13,703 bases of DNA from JAFGIT01 sp016929465 [NCBI: Candidatus Coatesbacteria bacterium] (GTDB lineage Bacteria > B130-G9). Positions 1 through 7,881 of the stretch are shown here, piece by piece. Every line of letters starts with the position of its first letter. Within the stretch, counting starts at the first letter, position 1. The notes beneath the pieces were generated by a model. The model was not told where the DNA came from. It made no database searches and was given only the letters and a program-made list of their open reading frames with translations. The stretch is from assembly GCA_016929465.1 (NCBI GenBank), contig JAFGIT010000161.1, forward strand, positions 1 to 13,703, given 5' to 3'. Both the position numbers and the translations under genes were made by a program.

Positions 1-220
1 AATACGCCTTCCACGCGGTACTGATGCCGAACCCGGAGGTCGGGATTGGTGATGGAAATCCGAGGATCTGCTCATCTCATGAGCCCCCATCCCATGGCCG
101 GAGTTCGCAAGGGGCCGGGAGCGGCTGAAACCGGAAGTCAGCCTGGGAGATTGTGTATGCTCTCGTTCGCCCATCCATTTCGCTTGCATTTGCAGTCCGG
201 GGAGCCTATTGTACTCTTGC
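1..220. other. Left-edge region with no confident gene
   Basis: No reading frame here has the look of a real gene. One plus-strand frame is open from base 3 to a TGA at 126-128 (41 codons, beginning YAFHAVLMPNPEV). It could be the 3' end of a gene starting left of the window, but it is Gly/Ser/Pro-rich toward its end and matches no family I recognise. Other open frames over this stretch are short and have no ribosome binding site. The sequence after 128 appears to be the upstream regulatory region of the plus-strand gene at 313. Confidence 0.4.
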
Positions 221-245
221 AGCTGTACTTTCCCGGAGTACAGCT
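221..245. repeat. Perfect 9-bp inverted repeat upstream of promoter
   Basis: AGCTGTACT (221-229) and AGTACAGCT (237-245) are exact reverse complements separated by the 7 bases TTCCCGG. The dyad ends 5 bases before the -35 hexamer of the promoter at 251-279, placing its centre about 53 bases upstream of the expected transcription start. This position suits a dimeric activator or repressor site. It could instead be an RNA hairpin ending an upstream transcript, but no T-run follows it on the plus strand, so an operator is the better reading. The binding protein is unknown. Confidence 0.55.
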
Positions 246-250
246 TGGGT

Positions 251-279
251 CTGACACTGCCAAGGTCGAATTATATAAA
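251..279 (+). promoter_or_regulatory. Sigma70-type promoter for the propeller gene
   Basis: CTGACA (251-256) lies exactly 17 bases before TATAAA (274-279). These match the -35 (TTGACA) and -10 (TATAAT) consensus at 5/6 and 5/6 with optimal spacing. The expected start of transcription is near 286, giving a leader of about 27 bases. AGGAG at 301-305 then sits 7 bases before the ATG at 313. Taken from pattern only; no other candidate in the upstream region is as good. Confidence 0.65.
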
Positions 280-312
280 CGTACTATGACTCTGTCCTGA
301 AGGAGTAGAGCA

Positions 313-2511
313 ATGAGAGCAGCTGCTATTTCGGCCTTGATTGTCGCCGCGCTGAGCCTTTGCGGTTCATCCCTGGCCACCCAATTCGACACCTTTACAA
401 ACACCAACATCAACACCGAGGCCATTCTTTTCGACGGCCCTTTCATCTGGGTGGGGACGGACGGAGGCCTCGTGAGGTGGTGCCTTGCTGATGGATCGAG
501 TGAGAAATTCACAACTTCGAGGGGACTCGTCCACAATCAGGTGTCATCACTCGCGAAAGACTTATCCTCGGGCATCTGGGCCGGGGCATTCGCGGGCGCC
601 AGTCGGTTCTACAAGGAGATGTGGATGAATCTCGACGAAACAACGGGCTTGGTAAGCCCAAGAGTCGAGGCCGTGTACACAGATGACTCGGGCAACGTCT
701 GGTTCGGAACAACGGGCGGCGCAACGGTCTATGACTGGGATGAATTCACGAGCTATACGACCGATGACGGCCTTTCAGACGGCTGGATAAAGGACATAGT
801 CGAGTACTCTGGCAAGATGTACTTCGCCACCAGTCAAGGTCTTGCGGTGTTCGATGGCGTGGCCTGGGATACGATAACTACGTCGGATGGGCTCCCCGGC
901 AATAACATCAATTGCCTGACCGCTTCCTTGGACGGTCTGTTCGTGGGAACCCATGGCGTTGGTGTATGCTTCTTCGACGGGAATTCGTGGCGTTCGTTCA
1001 GCGGGTCCGATGGAATCGATGGTTCCGTCATCAAGGACCTGTTCACAGACCCGAGCGGCAACGTATGGGCCGTAACCGAGCTGGGCGTTTCGCTTTACTT
1101 CGACTCCAACTGGCTCTCCTTCGACCATTTAGATGGCCTTCCTGACGACCAATTGCTATCGATCGCTGCCGATGGTTCGGGAAAGGTCGCCGTCGGTACC
1201 GCACACCAGGGCCTTTGGTGCTGGTGCGAAGGGAGTGCCATTCTGCTCGGGTCGCCTGCAGGGGTGCTGGACAACCAGGTCCGTAGTGTCACATCAACTG
1301 CCGATGGCAAGCAATGGTTTGGGTGTGACGGTGGTCTTTCCTGTCTACAGCCGGGAGGGATCTGGACCTCTCACGCCAAGGTCGATGGCCAGGACATTGG
1401 AACGGTGAACGACATCGTGGAAGGCATTGATGGGGGAGTCTGGATTGCCACCGCAGAGAGCGGACTGCTTCATCTTGCAGATGGCGACGTATGGACTGTC
1501 TATGGCGTCACCGATGGTCTTTGCGATAACAGAGTTCATTCGCTTGCGATCCACGAAGGAGTGATTTACGCCGGGACCGGGATGGGCCTGTCGATCTTGA
1601 CTGGGACGCAATTTCAGTCGATTACCGCCGGTGATGGCCTGCCATTCGACTCGGTCGAATCTGTGGCCATCGACCCAAATGGACGGATTTTGATGGGCAA
1701 TCGCTCAACGGCCGGGGGATTAGCCATCCTCGATGACGGGGAGATAAGCCACTACACGACCGACGACGGACTACCCTCGAACAGCATCTACTCGATAAAC
1801 GCGGAGAGAGACGGAATGGTCTGGCTTGGCACTAACATGGGGGCAGTCGAATGGGACTCCGATGGAATGACCATTTTCAACAAGAGCGACGGGCTGGCTG
1901 GCTTCTTGGTAACCGAGATCAGCTATGGGCCAAAAGATGACGTCTGGTTCGGAACCACAAATGGGATTTCGTGTTTCGACGGCGTCTCATTCGAGAGCCT
2001 AACACAGAGCAACGGGCTGGCCGACAACAGGGTAGAGGGCATCTGCACAGATCTGAATGGAGATATTTGGGTGGCGACGCTCGGCGGAGTAACGAGAATC
2101 CGTCTGCAGCCAAGCGATAGACCGACGATAGCGGTCTCGGTCTCGAGTCCCAACTATTCCCTGGGAGACAGTGTCAAGTGCTCATTGTCGCTCTCTAATC
2201 CCGGAGACACCAGGTCCCTGGACTTCTATCTCGGGTTGATCGACGACAGCAACACAATCTACTGCTTCGGACCAAACGGCGGCTGGCTCGAGGGCAATAT
2301 CTGCCCGTGGGCACAGGGATTCATCGCCCCAGCTGGTGTGCGCATGACGCTCGATCCATTCCTTACGATCGATCTACCTTCATACTTCCCGCCGATCTTC
2401 GAGTCCGGGTATTACACGTTCGCAGCTGCAATCTGCGACGAAGGTTCTACGGAGTTCATCGGTGACGTTAGCCTTGCGACATTCGAGCTCATGGCTCTGA
2501 TGGTGCCGTAG
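313..2511 (+). CDS. Secreted two-component-regulator-type beta-propeller protein
   Basis: This is a 732-residue protein with an N-terminal signal peptide (hydrophobic residues 5-20, likely cleavage after SSLA near residue 22). Residues about 25-600 are a run of 40-44-residue repeats of the reg_prop (two-component regulator propeller) kind. Each has a linker like DGLPxNxI, then I/V-x-x-D-x-x-G-x-VWxGT, then a GG-x-x-x-FDG strand. I count 13 such linkers plus a leading one, hence about 14 blades, which fits two seven-bladed propellers. Residues about 605-732 look like a beta-sandwich domain with no recognised name. In hybrid sensors this propeller array is followed by a membrane segment and histidine kinase. 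Here there is neither, so it is a free exported or surface protein, possibly a binding or scaffold module. Start: ATG with AGGAG 7 bases upstream and a good promoter. It is convergent with the polysaccharide operon, with only 52 bases between stop codons and no clear terminator there. A functional link to the operon is not shown. Ligand unknown. Confidence 0.85.
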   Translation: MRAAAISALIVAALSLCGSSLATQFDTFTNTNINTEAILFDGPFIWVGTDGGLVRWCLADGSSEKFTTSRGLVHNQVSSLAKDLSSGIWAGAFAGASRFYKEMWMNLDETTGLVSPRVEAVYTDDSGNVWFGTTGGATVYDWDEFTSYTTDDGLSDGWIKDIVEYSGKMYFATSQGLAVFDGVAWDTITTSDGLPGNNINCLTASLDGLFVGTHGVGVCFFDGNSWRSFSGSDGIDGSVIKDLFTDPSGNVWAVTELGVSLYFDSNWLSFDHLDGLPDDQLLSIAADGSGKVAVGTAHQGLWCWCEGSAILLGSPAGVLDNQVRSVTSTADGKQWFGCDGGLSCLQPGGIWTSHAKVDGQDIGTVNDIVEGIDGGVWIATAESGLLHLADGDVWTVYGVTDGLCDNRVHSLAIHEGVIYAGTGMGLSILTGTQFQSITAGDGLPFDSVESVAIDPNGRILMGNRSTAGGLAILDDGEISHYTTDDGLPSNSIYSINAERDGMVWLGTNMGAVEWDSDGMTIFNKSDGLAGFLVTEISYGPKDDVWFGTTNGISCFDGVSFESLTQSNGLADNRVEGICTDLNGDIWVATLGGVTRIRLQPSDRPTIAVSVSSPNYSLGDSVKCSLSLSNPGDTRSLDFYLGLIDDSNTIYCFGPNGGWLEGNICPWAQGFIAPAGVRMTLDPFLTIDLPSYFPPIFESGYYTFAAAICDEGSTEFIGDVSLATFELMALMVP

Positions 2512-2563
2512 CTGGCCCGATCTCTGCGCCATCTCGCAATGGGCGCCGCGCACGCGAGGCCAA

Positions 2564-3928
2564 TCAGTTCGCGCCCTGGCGGTCGATGATTTTCTTGAAG
2601 GTCTTGAGGATGATCTTGATGTCGAGTGAGAGGCAATGGTTTCGCATGTAATACATGTCATATCGGAGCTTCGCATTGATCGACAAGTCATCCCTGCCGC
2701 TGATCTGTGCAAGTCCTGTTACGCCTGGCTGGGCGTCGAGGACTCGTCTCTGCCATCGCTCGTATTCCGCAACGATTGAGGGTACTTCGGGCCTCGGCCC
2801 TACGAGGCTCATCTCGCCCTTCAATACGTTCACGAGCTGCGGCAACTCGTCGATGCTCGAATATCGCAGGAATTTTCCTATTCGAGTTATCCGCGGGTCA
2901 TTCCTCTCGGTGAGAACCGGGCCGAGCTTGTCGGCATCCTGCACCATCGTCCGGAACTTGTAAATCTTGAAGAGCTTGCCGCCTCTCATAACTCTCGTCT
3001 GAGCGAAAATGATCGGGCCCTTGGAGGAGAGCTTCACGGCGATCGCGGCAAGCAGGAAGATCGGCGAGAGCACGATCAGACTAATTGAGGAGACCACTAC
3101 ATCGAAGATCCGCTTCACGATCTTCTGCTCTCTTCGGATGCGATTCTCGAAGAAACTCATGAGGAGGAGATTGGCGGTATCATCCATCGGGGCCTTTTGA
3201 GTGATAATCTCATAGAAGCTGGGGACAATGCTGTACTCGGTGGATGTCTCGTCACAGATCAAAATGAAGTCCGAGATTGTCGCACGATCGACTGAGGGCA
3301 TCGCGATTACTACTCGATCGACCCGGTGCTCCTTTATGATCTCCCTGATATTCTCTCGCGTCCCGAGAATCTCGAAGCCCGAGACGACGGAGCCGGTCTT
3401 CTCCGGATTGTCATCGACGAATCCGACGATCTCGTGCTTCTTGTCTATCGAATCACGCATCTGGGTCGCTATTCTCGCCCCCGCGTTCCCCGCACCGACT
3501 ATAAGGACGCGCCTGGTCTCCCTGGCTGATTTCAAAAGGAGTCTTGTGTCGATGTATGCCCTCCACGAAAAAAGCAGAATCGCGTCGAGCAAGAAAAATG
3601 CGAGCATAACGTCCTTCGGGAATGAGTGCTCCTCGAAGGCAAACACGTAGGCTATCAAGAGAAGCGTGGAGGCGGCGCAGGCTTTGATCGCGGAGAAGAG
3701 CAGCCGGATCTTGTCCCTCAGAGTCTCAATGTGATACAGGCCGAAGTAGTAGTAGCATAGCAGCGATATTCCAATCGCAAGAAGGCCGACTCGCCAATGA
3801 GTCAAAGCGTCTTTGACTCCGTCGCCAACGCCCTTCGAGAATACGAAACCAAGAAGAAACGCCAAGATGACAAGGAGAAAATCTGCCAGGATTATCTGCC
3901 ACCAGTTCGACTTATTCAGGAGCTTCAT
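2564..3928 (-). CDS. Polyprenyl-phosphate sugar-1-phosphate transferase (EPS initiating PGT)
   Basis: This 454-residue enzyme belongs to the WcaJ/WbaP (exopolysaccharide polyprenyl glycosylphosphotransferase) family. It moves a sugar-1-phosphate from a UDP-sugar to undecaprenyl phosphate on the cytoplasmic face of the inner membrane, the first step of repeat-unit assembly. Domains: four or five membrane helices (about 10-130), a Rossmann-like CoA_binding_3 domain (about 138-245, opening RRVLIVGAGNAG), a membrane-reentrant helix (about 273-300) and the catalytic bacterial sugar transferase domain. Family motifs are intact: KFRTM (324-328), the Asp-Glu pair of DELPQ (360-364), VGPRPE (376-381) and PGVTGLAQ (401-408). 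Length is normal. It is the last gene of the minus-strand block, 27 bases after the preceding glycosyltransferase. The ATG start has only a weak Shine-Dalgarno (AGGGA, somewhat far), so translation may depend on coupling. The exact sugar (Glc, Gal, or a diNAc-type sugar made by the neighbouring dehydratase) cannot be read from the sequence. Confidence 0.93.
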   Translation of the reverse strand: MKLLNKSNWWQIILADFLLVILAFLLGFVFSKGVGDGVKDALTHWRVGLLAIGISLLCYYYFGLYHIETLRDKIRLLFSAIKACAASTLLLIAYVFAFEEHSFPKDVMLAFFLLDAILLFSWRAYIDTRLLLKSARETRRVLIVGAGNAGARIATQMRDSIDKKHEIVGFVDDNPEKTGSVVSGFEILGTRENIREIIKEHRVDRVVIAMPSVDRATISDFILICDETSTEYSIVPSFYEIITQKAPMDDTANLLLMSFFENRIRREQKIVKRIFDVVVSSISLIVLSPIFLLAAIAVKLSSKGPIIFAQTRVMRGGKLFKIYKFRTMVQDADKLGPVLTERNDPRITRIGKFLRYSSIDELPQLVNVLKGEMSLVGPRPEVPSIVAEYERWQRRVLDAQPGVTGLAQISGRDDLSINAKLRYDMYYMRNHCLSLDIKIILKTFKKIIDRQGAN

Positions 3929-3955
3929 GTCACTCTGTCCCTGGTTTGTATTGGT

Positions 3956-4639
3956 CTAGCCGATGAGGTTATATTTCAATATGCAATAGATGGCCCTTAT
4001 TCCATCTCGCCAGCCGATCTTCTTGCCCTCGATATAGGTGCGGCCGCTGTATGATATCCCCACTTCAAAGACACGGGCCTTCGCCTTCGCGATTTTCGCC
4101 GTCACTTCCGGCTCGAAACCAAACCTGTCTTCCTTGAGGTCGATGGATTTGATCAGCGAAGCCCGAAACGCCTTGTAGCATGTCTCCATATCGGACAGGT
4201 TCAAGTCGGTGAACATGTTGGACAAAATTGTGAACACGCGATTCCCTAGGTAATGCCAGAAGTATAGAACTCTATGTTCTTCGCTGCCCTTAAAGCGTGA
4301 CCCGAAGACTGCGTCAGCTCTTCCATCGAGTATCGGGCGCAATATCCTATGATATTCGTTGGGATCGTACTCGAGGTCTGCGTCTTGGATGATGATGACG
4401 TCTCCACTTGCGGCCTTTATGCCGTTTCTGACCGCCGCGCCCTTCCCCATATTCCTGTCGTGAAGAATCAGTTTGCCTATGTGATTCTGCATTTGGGGAT
4501 AGATATCCCGTGTGCCATCAGTTGAGAAATCATCTACAACGACGATCTCCTTGTCCATATCAACCGCGAGGACCCTCCTCAGGAGTTCCTCGATCGTATC
4601 CTTTTCGTTATAGACAGGGATAACTACGGATAACCTCAT
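3956..4639 (-). CDS. Family 2 glycosyltransferase, DPM1-like (second of a pair)
   Basis: This is a 227-residue GT-A fold glycosyltransferase of family GT2. It shows the opening [13 protein letters not shown], the nucleotide-binding [11 protein letters not shown] (Asp36-Asp37) and the metal-binding QDADLEYDP (Asp86-Ala-Asp88). The C-terminal stretch [15 protein letters not shown] (about 199-213) is a hallmark of a bacterial subgroup annotated as dolichol/polyprenyl-phosphate mannose synthase-like. There is no C-terminal membrane domain, so it is soluble or peripheral. It may load a sugar onto polyprenyl phosphate or act as a repeat-unit transferase; donor and acceptor are unknown. Its ATG overlaps the stop of the preceding gene in an ATGA (4636-4639), which implies translational coupling. 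GAGG lies only two bases before the ATG, too close to act alone. Confidence 0.88.
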   Translation of the reverse strand: MRLSVVIPVYNEKDTIEELLRRVLAVDMDKEIVVVDDFSTDGTRDIYPQMQNHIGKLILHDRNMGKGAAVRNGIKAASGDVIIIQDADLEYDPNEYHRILRPILDGRADAVFGSRFKGSEEHRVLYFWHYLGNRVFTILSNMFTDLNLSDMETCYKAFRASLIKSIDLKEDRFGFEPEVTAKIAKAKARVFEVGISYSGRTYIEGKKIGWRDGIRAIYCILKYNLIG

Positions 4640-5379
4640 CGCCTCTTCAGTCTCCTCAAGCTCTTCAACAAGGCGAGATACCCCATCGAGGTCCTCACCA
4701 ACCTCAATTTACTACTACCATGCTTCCTATCATACCTAAGCGAAAGAGGGATTTCAGCCGCCTTTGCGCCAATCGAGAGAATCTTGATCAAGATTTCCGC
4801 ATTACAGGAGAAGTCGGCTCGAGTGATAAAATGGTCCCCAAAAGTGTCGAGAGCTTCTCTGATGCAGGATGCTCTGTATGCTCTGAAGCCTGATGTGTAA
4901 TCCCTTACGCCCACCGCCGGATAGACTGTGGAGAGAACAACCGCTGCTGCTCTGCTCAGCATTCGCCGATAGAGCGACAGGCCAATCACCTCTCCGCCGC
5001 TTTCGAATCTGGATGCGATTACTACATCGAAGCCCTCGGAGAGTTTGCTGGTGAGAGGCAGGAATAGTTGCGGGGGGTGAGTGTTGTCCGCATCGAGCGT
5101 GCATATCAGGTCACCGTCATCGCATTCGGGAGCGAGTTCTTTGAAACCAGTGAATAGCGCGCTTCCGAGCCCCATATTCCGGGAATGCCTTATCAGATTG
5201 ACGGTGCGATCCTTCGAGCAGTTGCTCATAATGGACGCGGTCTCGTCGGTGCTTCCGTCATCGACAACGGTGATATCGTACTCGAAAGGAGCTTTCTCGA
5301 GCACCGATATGCAGGATGGTATTAGGATAGCGAGGTTCTCTGCCTCGTTAAAGGATGGCAGGAGGAGTCTAAATTTCAA
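4636..5379 (-). CDS. Family 2 glycosyltransferase, DPM1-like (first of a pair, TTG start)
   Basis: This is a 247-residue GT2 enzyme with [12 protein letters not shown] near the start, [10 protein letters not shown] (Asp40-Asp41), the [10 protein letters not shown] segment typical of polyprenyl-phosphate mannose synthase relatives, and the DXD-like LDADNTHPP (Asp96-Asp98). The C-terminus is basic (ends KSLRRLKRR), with no membrane helices, so membrane association would be peripheral. The start codon is TTG. No ATG or GTG lies in frame upstream after the previous stop, the family's N-terminus begins exactly here, and AGGGA lies 8 bases upstream. It follows the dehydratase by 45 bases and overlaps the next GT2 by 4 bases. 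Although both belong to GT2, the two proteins differ clearly in C-terminal motifs and are not a recent duplication. Substrates unknown. Confidence 0.87.
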   Translation of the reverse strand: MKFRLLLPSFNEAENLAILIPSCISVLEKAPFEYDITVVDDGSTDETASIMSNCSKDRTVNLIRHSRNMGLGSALFTGFKELAPECDDGDLICTLDADNTHPPQLFLPLTSKLSEGFDVVIASRFESGGEVIGLSLYRRMLSRAAAVVLSTVYPAVGVRDYTSGFRAYRASCIREALDTFGDHFITRADFSCNAEILIKILSIGAKAAEIPLSLRYDRKHGSSKLRLVRTSMGYLALLKSLRRLKRR

Positions 5380-5424
5380 CTGCGATGTCCCTGAAAATGA
5401 GGAGTAAGTATCCCTGGGGACCGC

Positions 5425-7380
5425 TTAGGCTTTCTTCGCTCTTCCGGCGGAGCCCCCCGAACCGGCCTGAATATCTGATGTCTGAACCTTCGGCTTCATG
5501 GACTTGAGCGATAGGGCCTTCAGTTTAGCAATTTGATCGACCGGACCTTCGCCGACATATTCGGGAATCAAGCGGCGCATCATCTTGAAGGTCTCCTGGA
5601 GGTCTCCCTGCTTCGTGGCGTTGATCAGGGCGTCAATCTGCTCTCTCGTCCTGGCCGTATCCCTCTGCTCCCGCGCGGCGACCAAGATGTCCTCATGCTC
5701 CGTGGTTCCGAGATTCTCACCTTCCAGCAGCAATTCCTCGTATAGCTTCTCGCCTGGCCTAAGACCCGTATATACAATTTCTATATCCTCTCCCGGCGTC
5801 AGTCCGGATAACCTTATCAAGTCTCTGGCCAGATCGATTATCCTTATCTGCTCGCCCATCTTGAGAACGAATACTTCACCGCCGTGACCCATGGTTGCGG
5901 CCTCGAGCACGAGCTGAACTGCTTCTGGAATGGTCATGAAGTAACGCGTGACATCCGGATGGGTGACCGTTACTGGGCCGCCTTGACGAATCTGTCTCAT
6001 GAACAGCGGCACGACGCTTCCGGTCGAGCCGAGGACGTTCCCAAAACGAACGGTCATGAAGGCCGTACTGGCCGAATTCACGCAGTCTTGAACGAAGAGC
6101 TCGGCCATGCGCTTCGAAGCACCCATTATGCTAGTCGGATTCACCGCTTTGTCGGTCGATATGAGAACGAAGGAATCCGCGCCGAATTCGATGGCGGCCT
6201 CCGCCAGGATTGAAGTGCCCAGCACGTTATTCTTGAAGGCCTCCATCGGATTGCTCTCCATTAGCGGCACGTGCTTGTGTGCCGCCGCATGGAATATGAC
6301 ATGTGGTCTCGCAGCCTCGAAGACCTTTCTGACTCGCTTCCGATCGCAGATATCGGCAACCATTGTCGCATGCTTGACCGTTGGAACCATCTCGCGTTCG
6401 AGCTCGTAATCAATGGCATATAGGCAGTTCTCCGCCTGCTCGAGGAGTATGAGAACCTCGGGATCGTATTTGGCCACCTGCCGGCAGAGCTCGGAGCCAA
6501 TCGACCCGCCGGCCCCAGTCACAATTATCCTCTTGTTGCCGATTGAGCTTAGGATGCGCTCGGTGCTCAACTGGATTGGAGGCCTGCGCAGAAGGTCTTC
6601 GACCTGCACATCTCGGATCTGGTTTACCGAGACCATTCCCTTTATTATGTCTCCAAGTGGAGGCAGTGTTCGGAACTTGACGTTCTCCTCCTTGCATACG
6701 TCAATGATACGTCTTACCTGCGCGCCGCTCGCCTTGGGCATTGCGATGATGACTTCCTCAACTCCGCTGTCAGCAGAGACTTCCCCTATCTCACCTATCG
6801 TCCCCAAGACGGGAACGCCGTGGATCCTGGTGCCGACGAGGTCTGGGTCCTCGGTGATCAATCCGACGGGCTCTAGTCCAACTGACGGGCTATTGAATAT
6901 CTCCCGGGTCAGCATCTCGGCCGGGTCCCCGTCACCCACGATGAGCACCTTCCGCATTGACTTGGGCTGTTGAAGGACAATCAGACGGTAGCCTCTAGCG
7001 AGGAACCGAACTGCGCCAACTGCGAATATCGTGAGCAGCCAGTCGATTATATAAACGGGAACCGGGCAAGTTTCGAGATCATATATCAGAACGACCGCGA
7101 CTATTGAAAGCACGGTTGCCATGCATGTGGCTCTTATGACAATCAGAAGGTCAACCATACTCGCATAGCGCCATATACCTTTGTAGCATCCTGACAGGTA
7201 GTAGGAGAGCATCTTGATTGCTAGAACAATGAGAATCGTCTCCCTGAAGAGCTGGGCTCTACTCTCAGGTAGGGGGAACTCGAACTTCAAATAGAAGGCC
7301 AAGAGGTAGCAGCCCAAAACTGCTAACGCGTCGGCGAACATCAGTAGAAGTCGCTTCTCTCGCGACGTTAGATCACGCAT
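5425..7380 (-). CDS. Membrane nucleotide-sugar 4,6-dehydratase, WbpM/CapD/PglF type
   Basis: This 651-residue protein has the full architecture of the large WbpM/PglF family. It has four N-terminal membrane helices (about 11-130), a CoA_binding_3-like Rossmann domain (about 143-250, opening RKVLIVGDGD) and a C-terminal extended SDR domain (about 280-600). The NAD(P)-binding motif TGAGGSIGSE is at 288-297. The catalytic region is STDKAVNP (408-415) followed by Met419-x-x-x-Lys423. Met replaces the usual SDR Tyr of YxxxK, as is known for WbpM-type enzymes. Family members convert UDP-GlcNAc to its 4-keto-6-deoxy derivative, feeding QuiNAc/FucNAc/bacillosamine-type sugars into surface glycans. 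The ATG at 7380 has AAGGA 7 bases and GAGGG directly upstream. It sits between the single-domain regulator and the glycosyltransferases. Its middle domain is related to that of the PGT at 2564-3928. UDP-GlcNAc as substrate is inferred from the family. Confidence 0.92.
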   Translation of the reverse strand: MRDLTSREKRLLLMFADALAVLGCYLLAFYLKFEFPLPESRAQLFRETILIVLAIKMLSYYLSGCYKGIWRYASMVDLLIVIRATCMATVLSIVAVVLIYDLETCPVPVYIIDWLLTIFAVGAVRFLARGYRLIVLQQPKSMRKVLIVGDGDPAEMLTREIFNSPSVGLEPVGLITEDPDLVGTRIHGVPVLGTIGEIGEVSADSGVEEVIIAMPKASGAQVRRIIDVCKEENVKFRTLPPLGDIIKGMVSVNQIRDVQVEDLLRRPPIQLSTERILSSIGNKRIIVTGAGGSIGSELCRQVAKYDPEVLILLEQAENCLYAIDYELEREMVPTVKHATMVADICDRKRVRKVFEAARPHVIFHAAAHKHVPLMESNPMEAFKNNVLGTSILAEAAIEFGADSFVLISTDKAVNPTSIMGASKRMAELFVQDCVNSASTAFMTVRFGNVLGSTGSVVPLFMRQIRQGGPVTVTHPDVTRYFMTIPEAVQLVLEAATMGHGGEVFVLKMGEQIRIIDLARDLIRLSGLTPGEDIEIVYTGLRPGEKLYEELLLEGENLGTTEHEDILVAAREQRDTARTREQIDALINATKQGDLQETFKMMRRLIPEYVGEGPVDQIAKLKALSLKSMKPKVQTSDIQAGSGGSAGRAKKA

Positions 7381-7441
7381 CCCTCAGTCCTTTTAGCTCC
7401 ATCAGTCCGATTACGAAAACCTGTCACAGCTCGAAAATCTG

Positions 7442-7819
7442 CTACACACTCTGCGGCGCCAGCATCTTGAGGATGCTCTGAACCTCCGAAATTCGGAATG
7501 GCTTCACCATAACCGAATTGGCTCCGTATTTGAGAGCCTTTTCAACCATTTCGCGATTCGCGGCCGCGGTCATAATGATTACGATAACCCCCGGATACAC
7601 GGATTTGATCATTTTGATGGCCTCGCATCCGTCCAAGACGGGCATATAGAGATCCATGAAGACGACGTCATACTCCTTGCTCCGCGCCATCTCGAGCCCC
7701 TGCTGACCATCGCAGGCAACATCGACCTTGTACTTGCGCTTCGGCAAGGCATCAACTATCACATCGCATATCGCCTGCTCGTCATCAACCACCAGGACAT
7801 TGTAGATCTTATTCTTCAT
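7442..7819 (-). CDS. Single-domain response regulator (CheY-like receiver)
   Basis: This is a 125-residue stand-alone receiver domain with all conserved residues: the acidic pair Asp12-Asp13 (VVDDEQ), phosphoacceptor Asp56 (FMDLYMP), Thr84 (MTAAA) and Lys106-Pro107 (MVKPF). No output domain follows. Such proteins act by docking on partners or as phosphorelay intermediates. The frame is open further upstream to a TTG at 7837, but the ATG at 7819 is preferred because GAGGA sits 5 bases before it and the receiver fold begins there. Gaps of 62 and 61 bases separate it from the tyrosine kinase before and the dehydratase after, so it is very likely co-transcribed. No histidine kinase is visible in the window. 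Its placement suggests control of polysaccharide assembly or a read-out of it (inference). Confidence 0.9.
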   Translation of the reverse strand: MKNKIYNVLVVDDEQAICDVIVDALPKRKYKVDVACDGQQGLEMARSKEYDVVFMDLYMPVLDGCEAIKMIKSVYPGVIVIIMTAAANREMVEKALKYGANSVMVKPFRISEVQSILKMLAPQSV

Positions 7820-7824
7820 ATCAA

Positions 7825-7829
7825 TCCTC
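7825..7829 (-). promoter_or_regulatory. Ribosome binding site deciding the receiver start
   Basis: On the minus strand this reads GAGGA, 5 bases before the ATG at 7819. The alternative TTG at 7837 has no comparable site. Confidence 0.7.
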
Positions 7830-7881
7830 GCCCTCAAATATACGAATCAGGTCAATGAGCATTCTCAAATCCGCGAGCCTA

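Noticed and set aside
46-300. 84-codon plus-strand open frame upstream of the propeller gene
   Set aside because: It lacks a ribosome binding site, its composition is not protein-like, and it runs across the promoter and dyad that serve the next gene.
2526-2546. GCGCC...GGCGC inverted repeat between the convergent genes as a bidirectional terminator
   Set aside because: The stem is only 5 bp with an 11-base loop and there is no T-run on either strand.
3228-3650. 140-codon plus-strand open frame opposite the sugar transferase
   Set aside because: It is the antisense shadow of a gene whose minus-strand frame has full family motifs; there is no independent ribosome binding site or domain.
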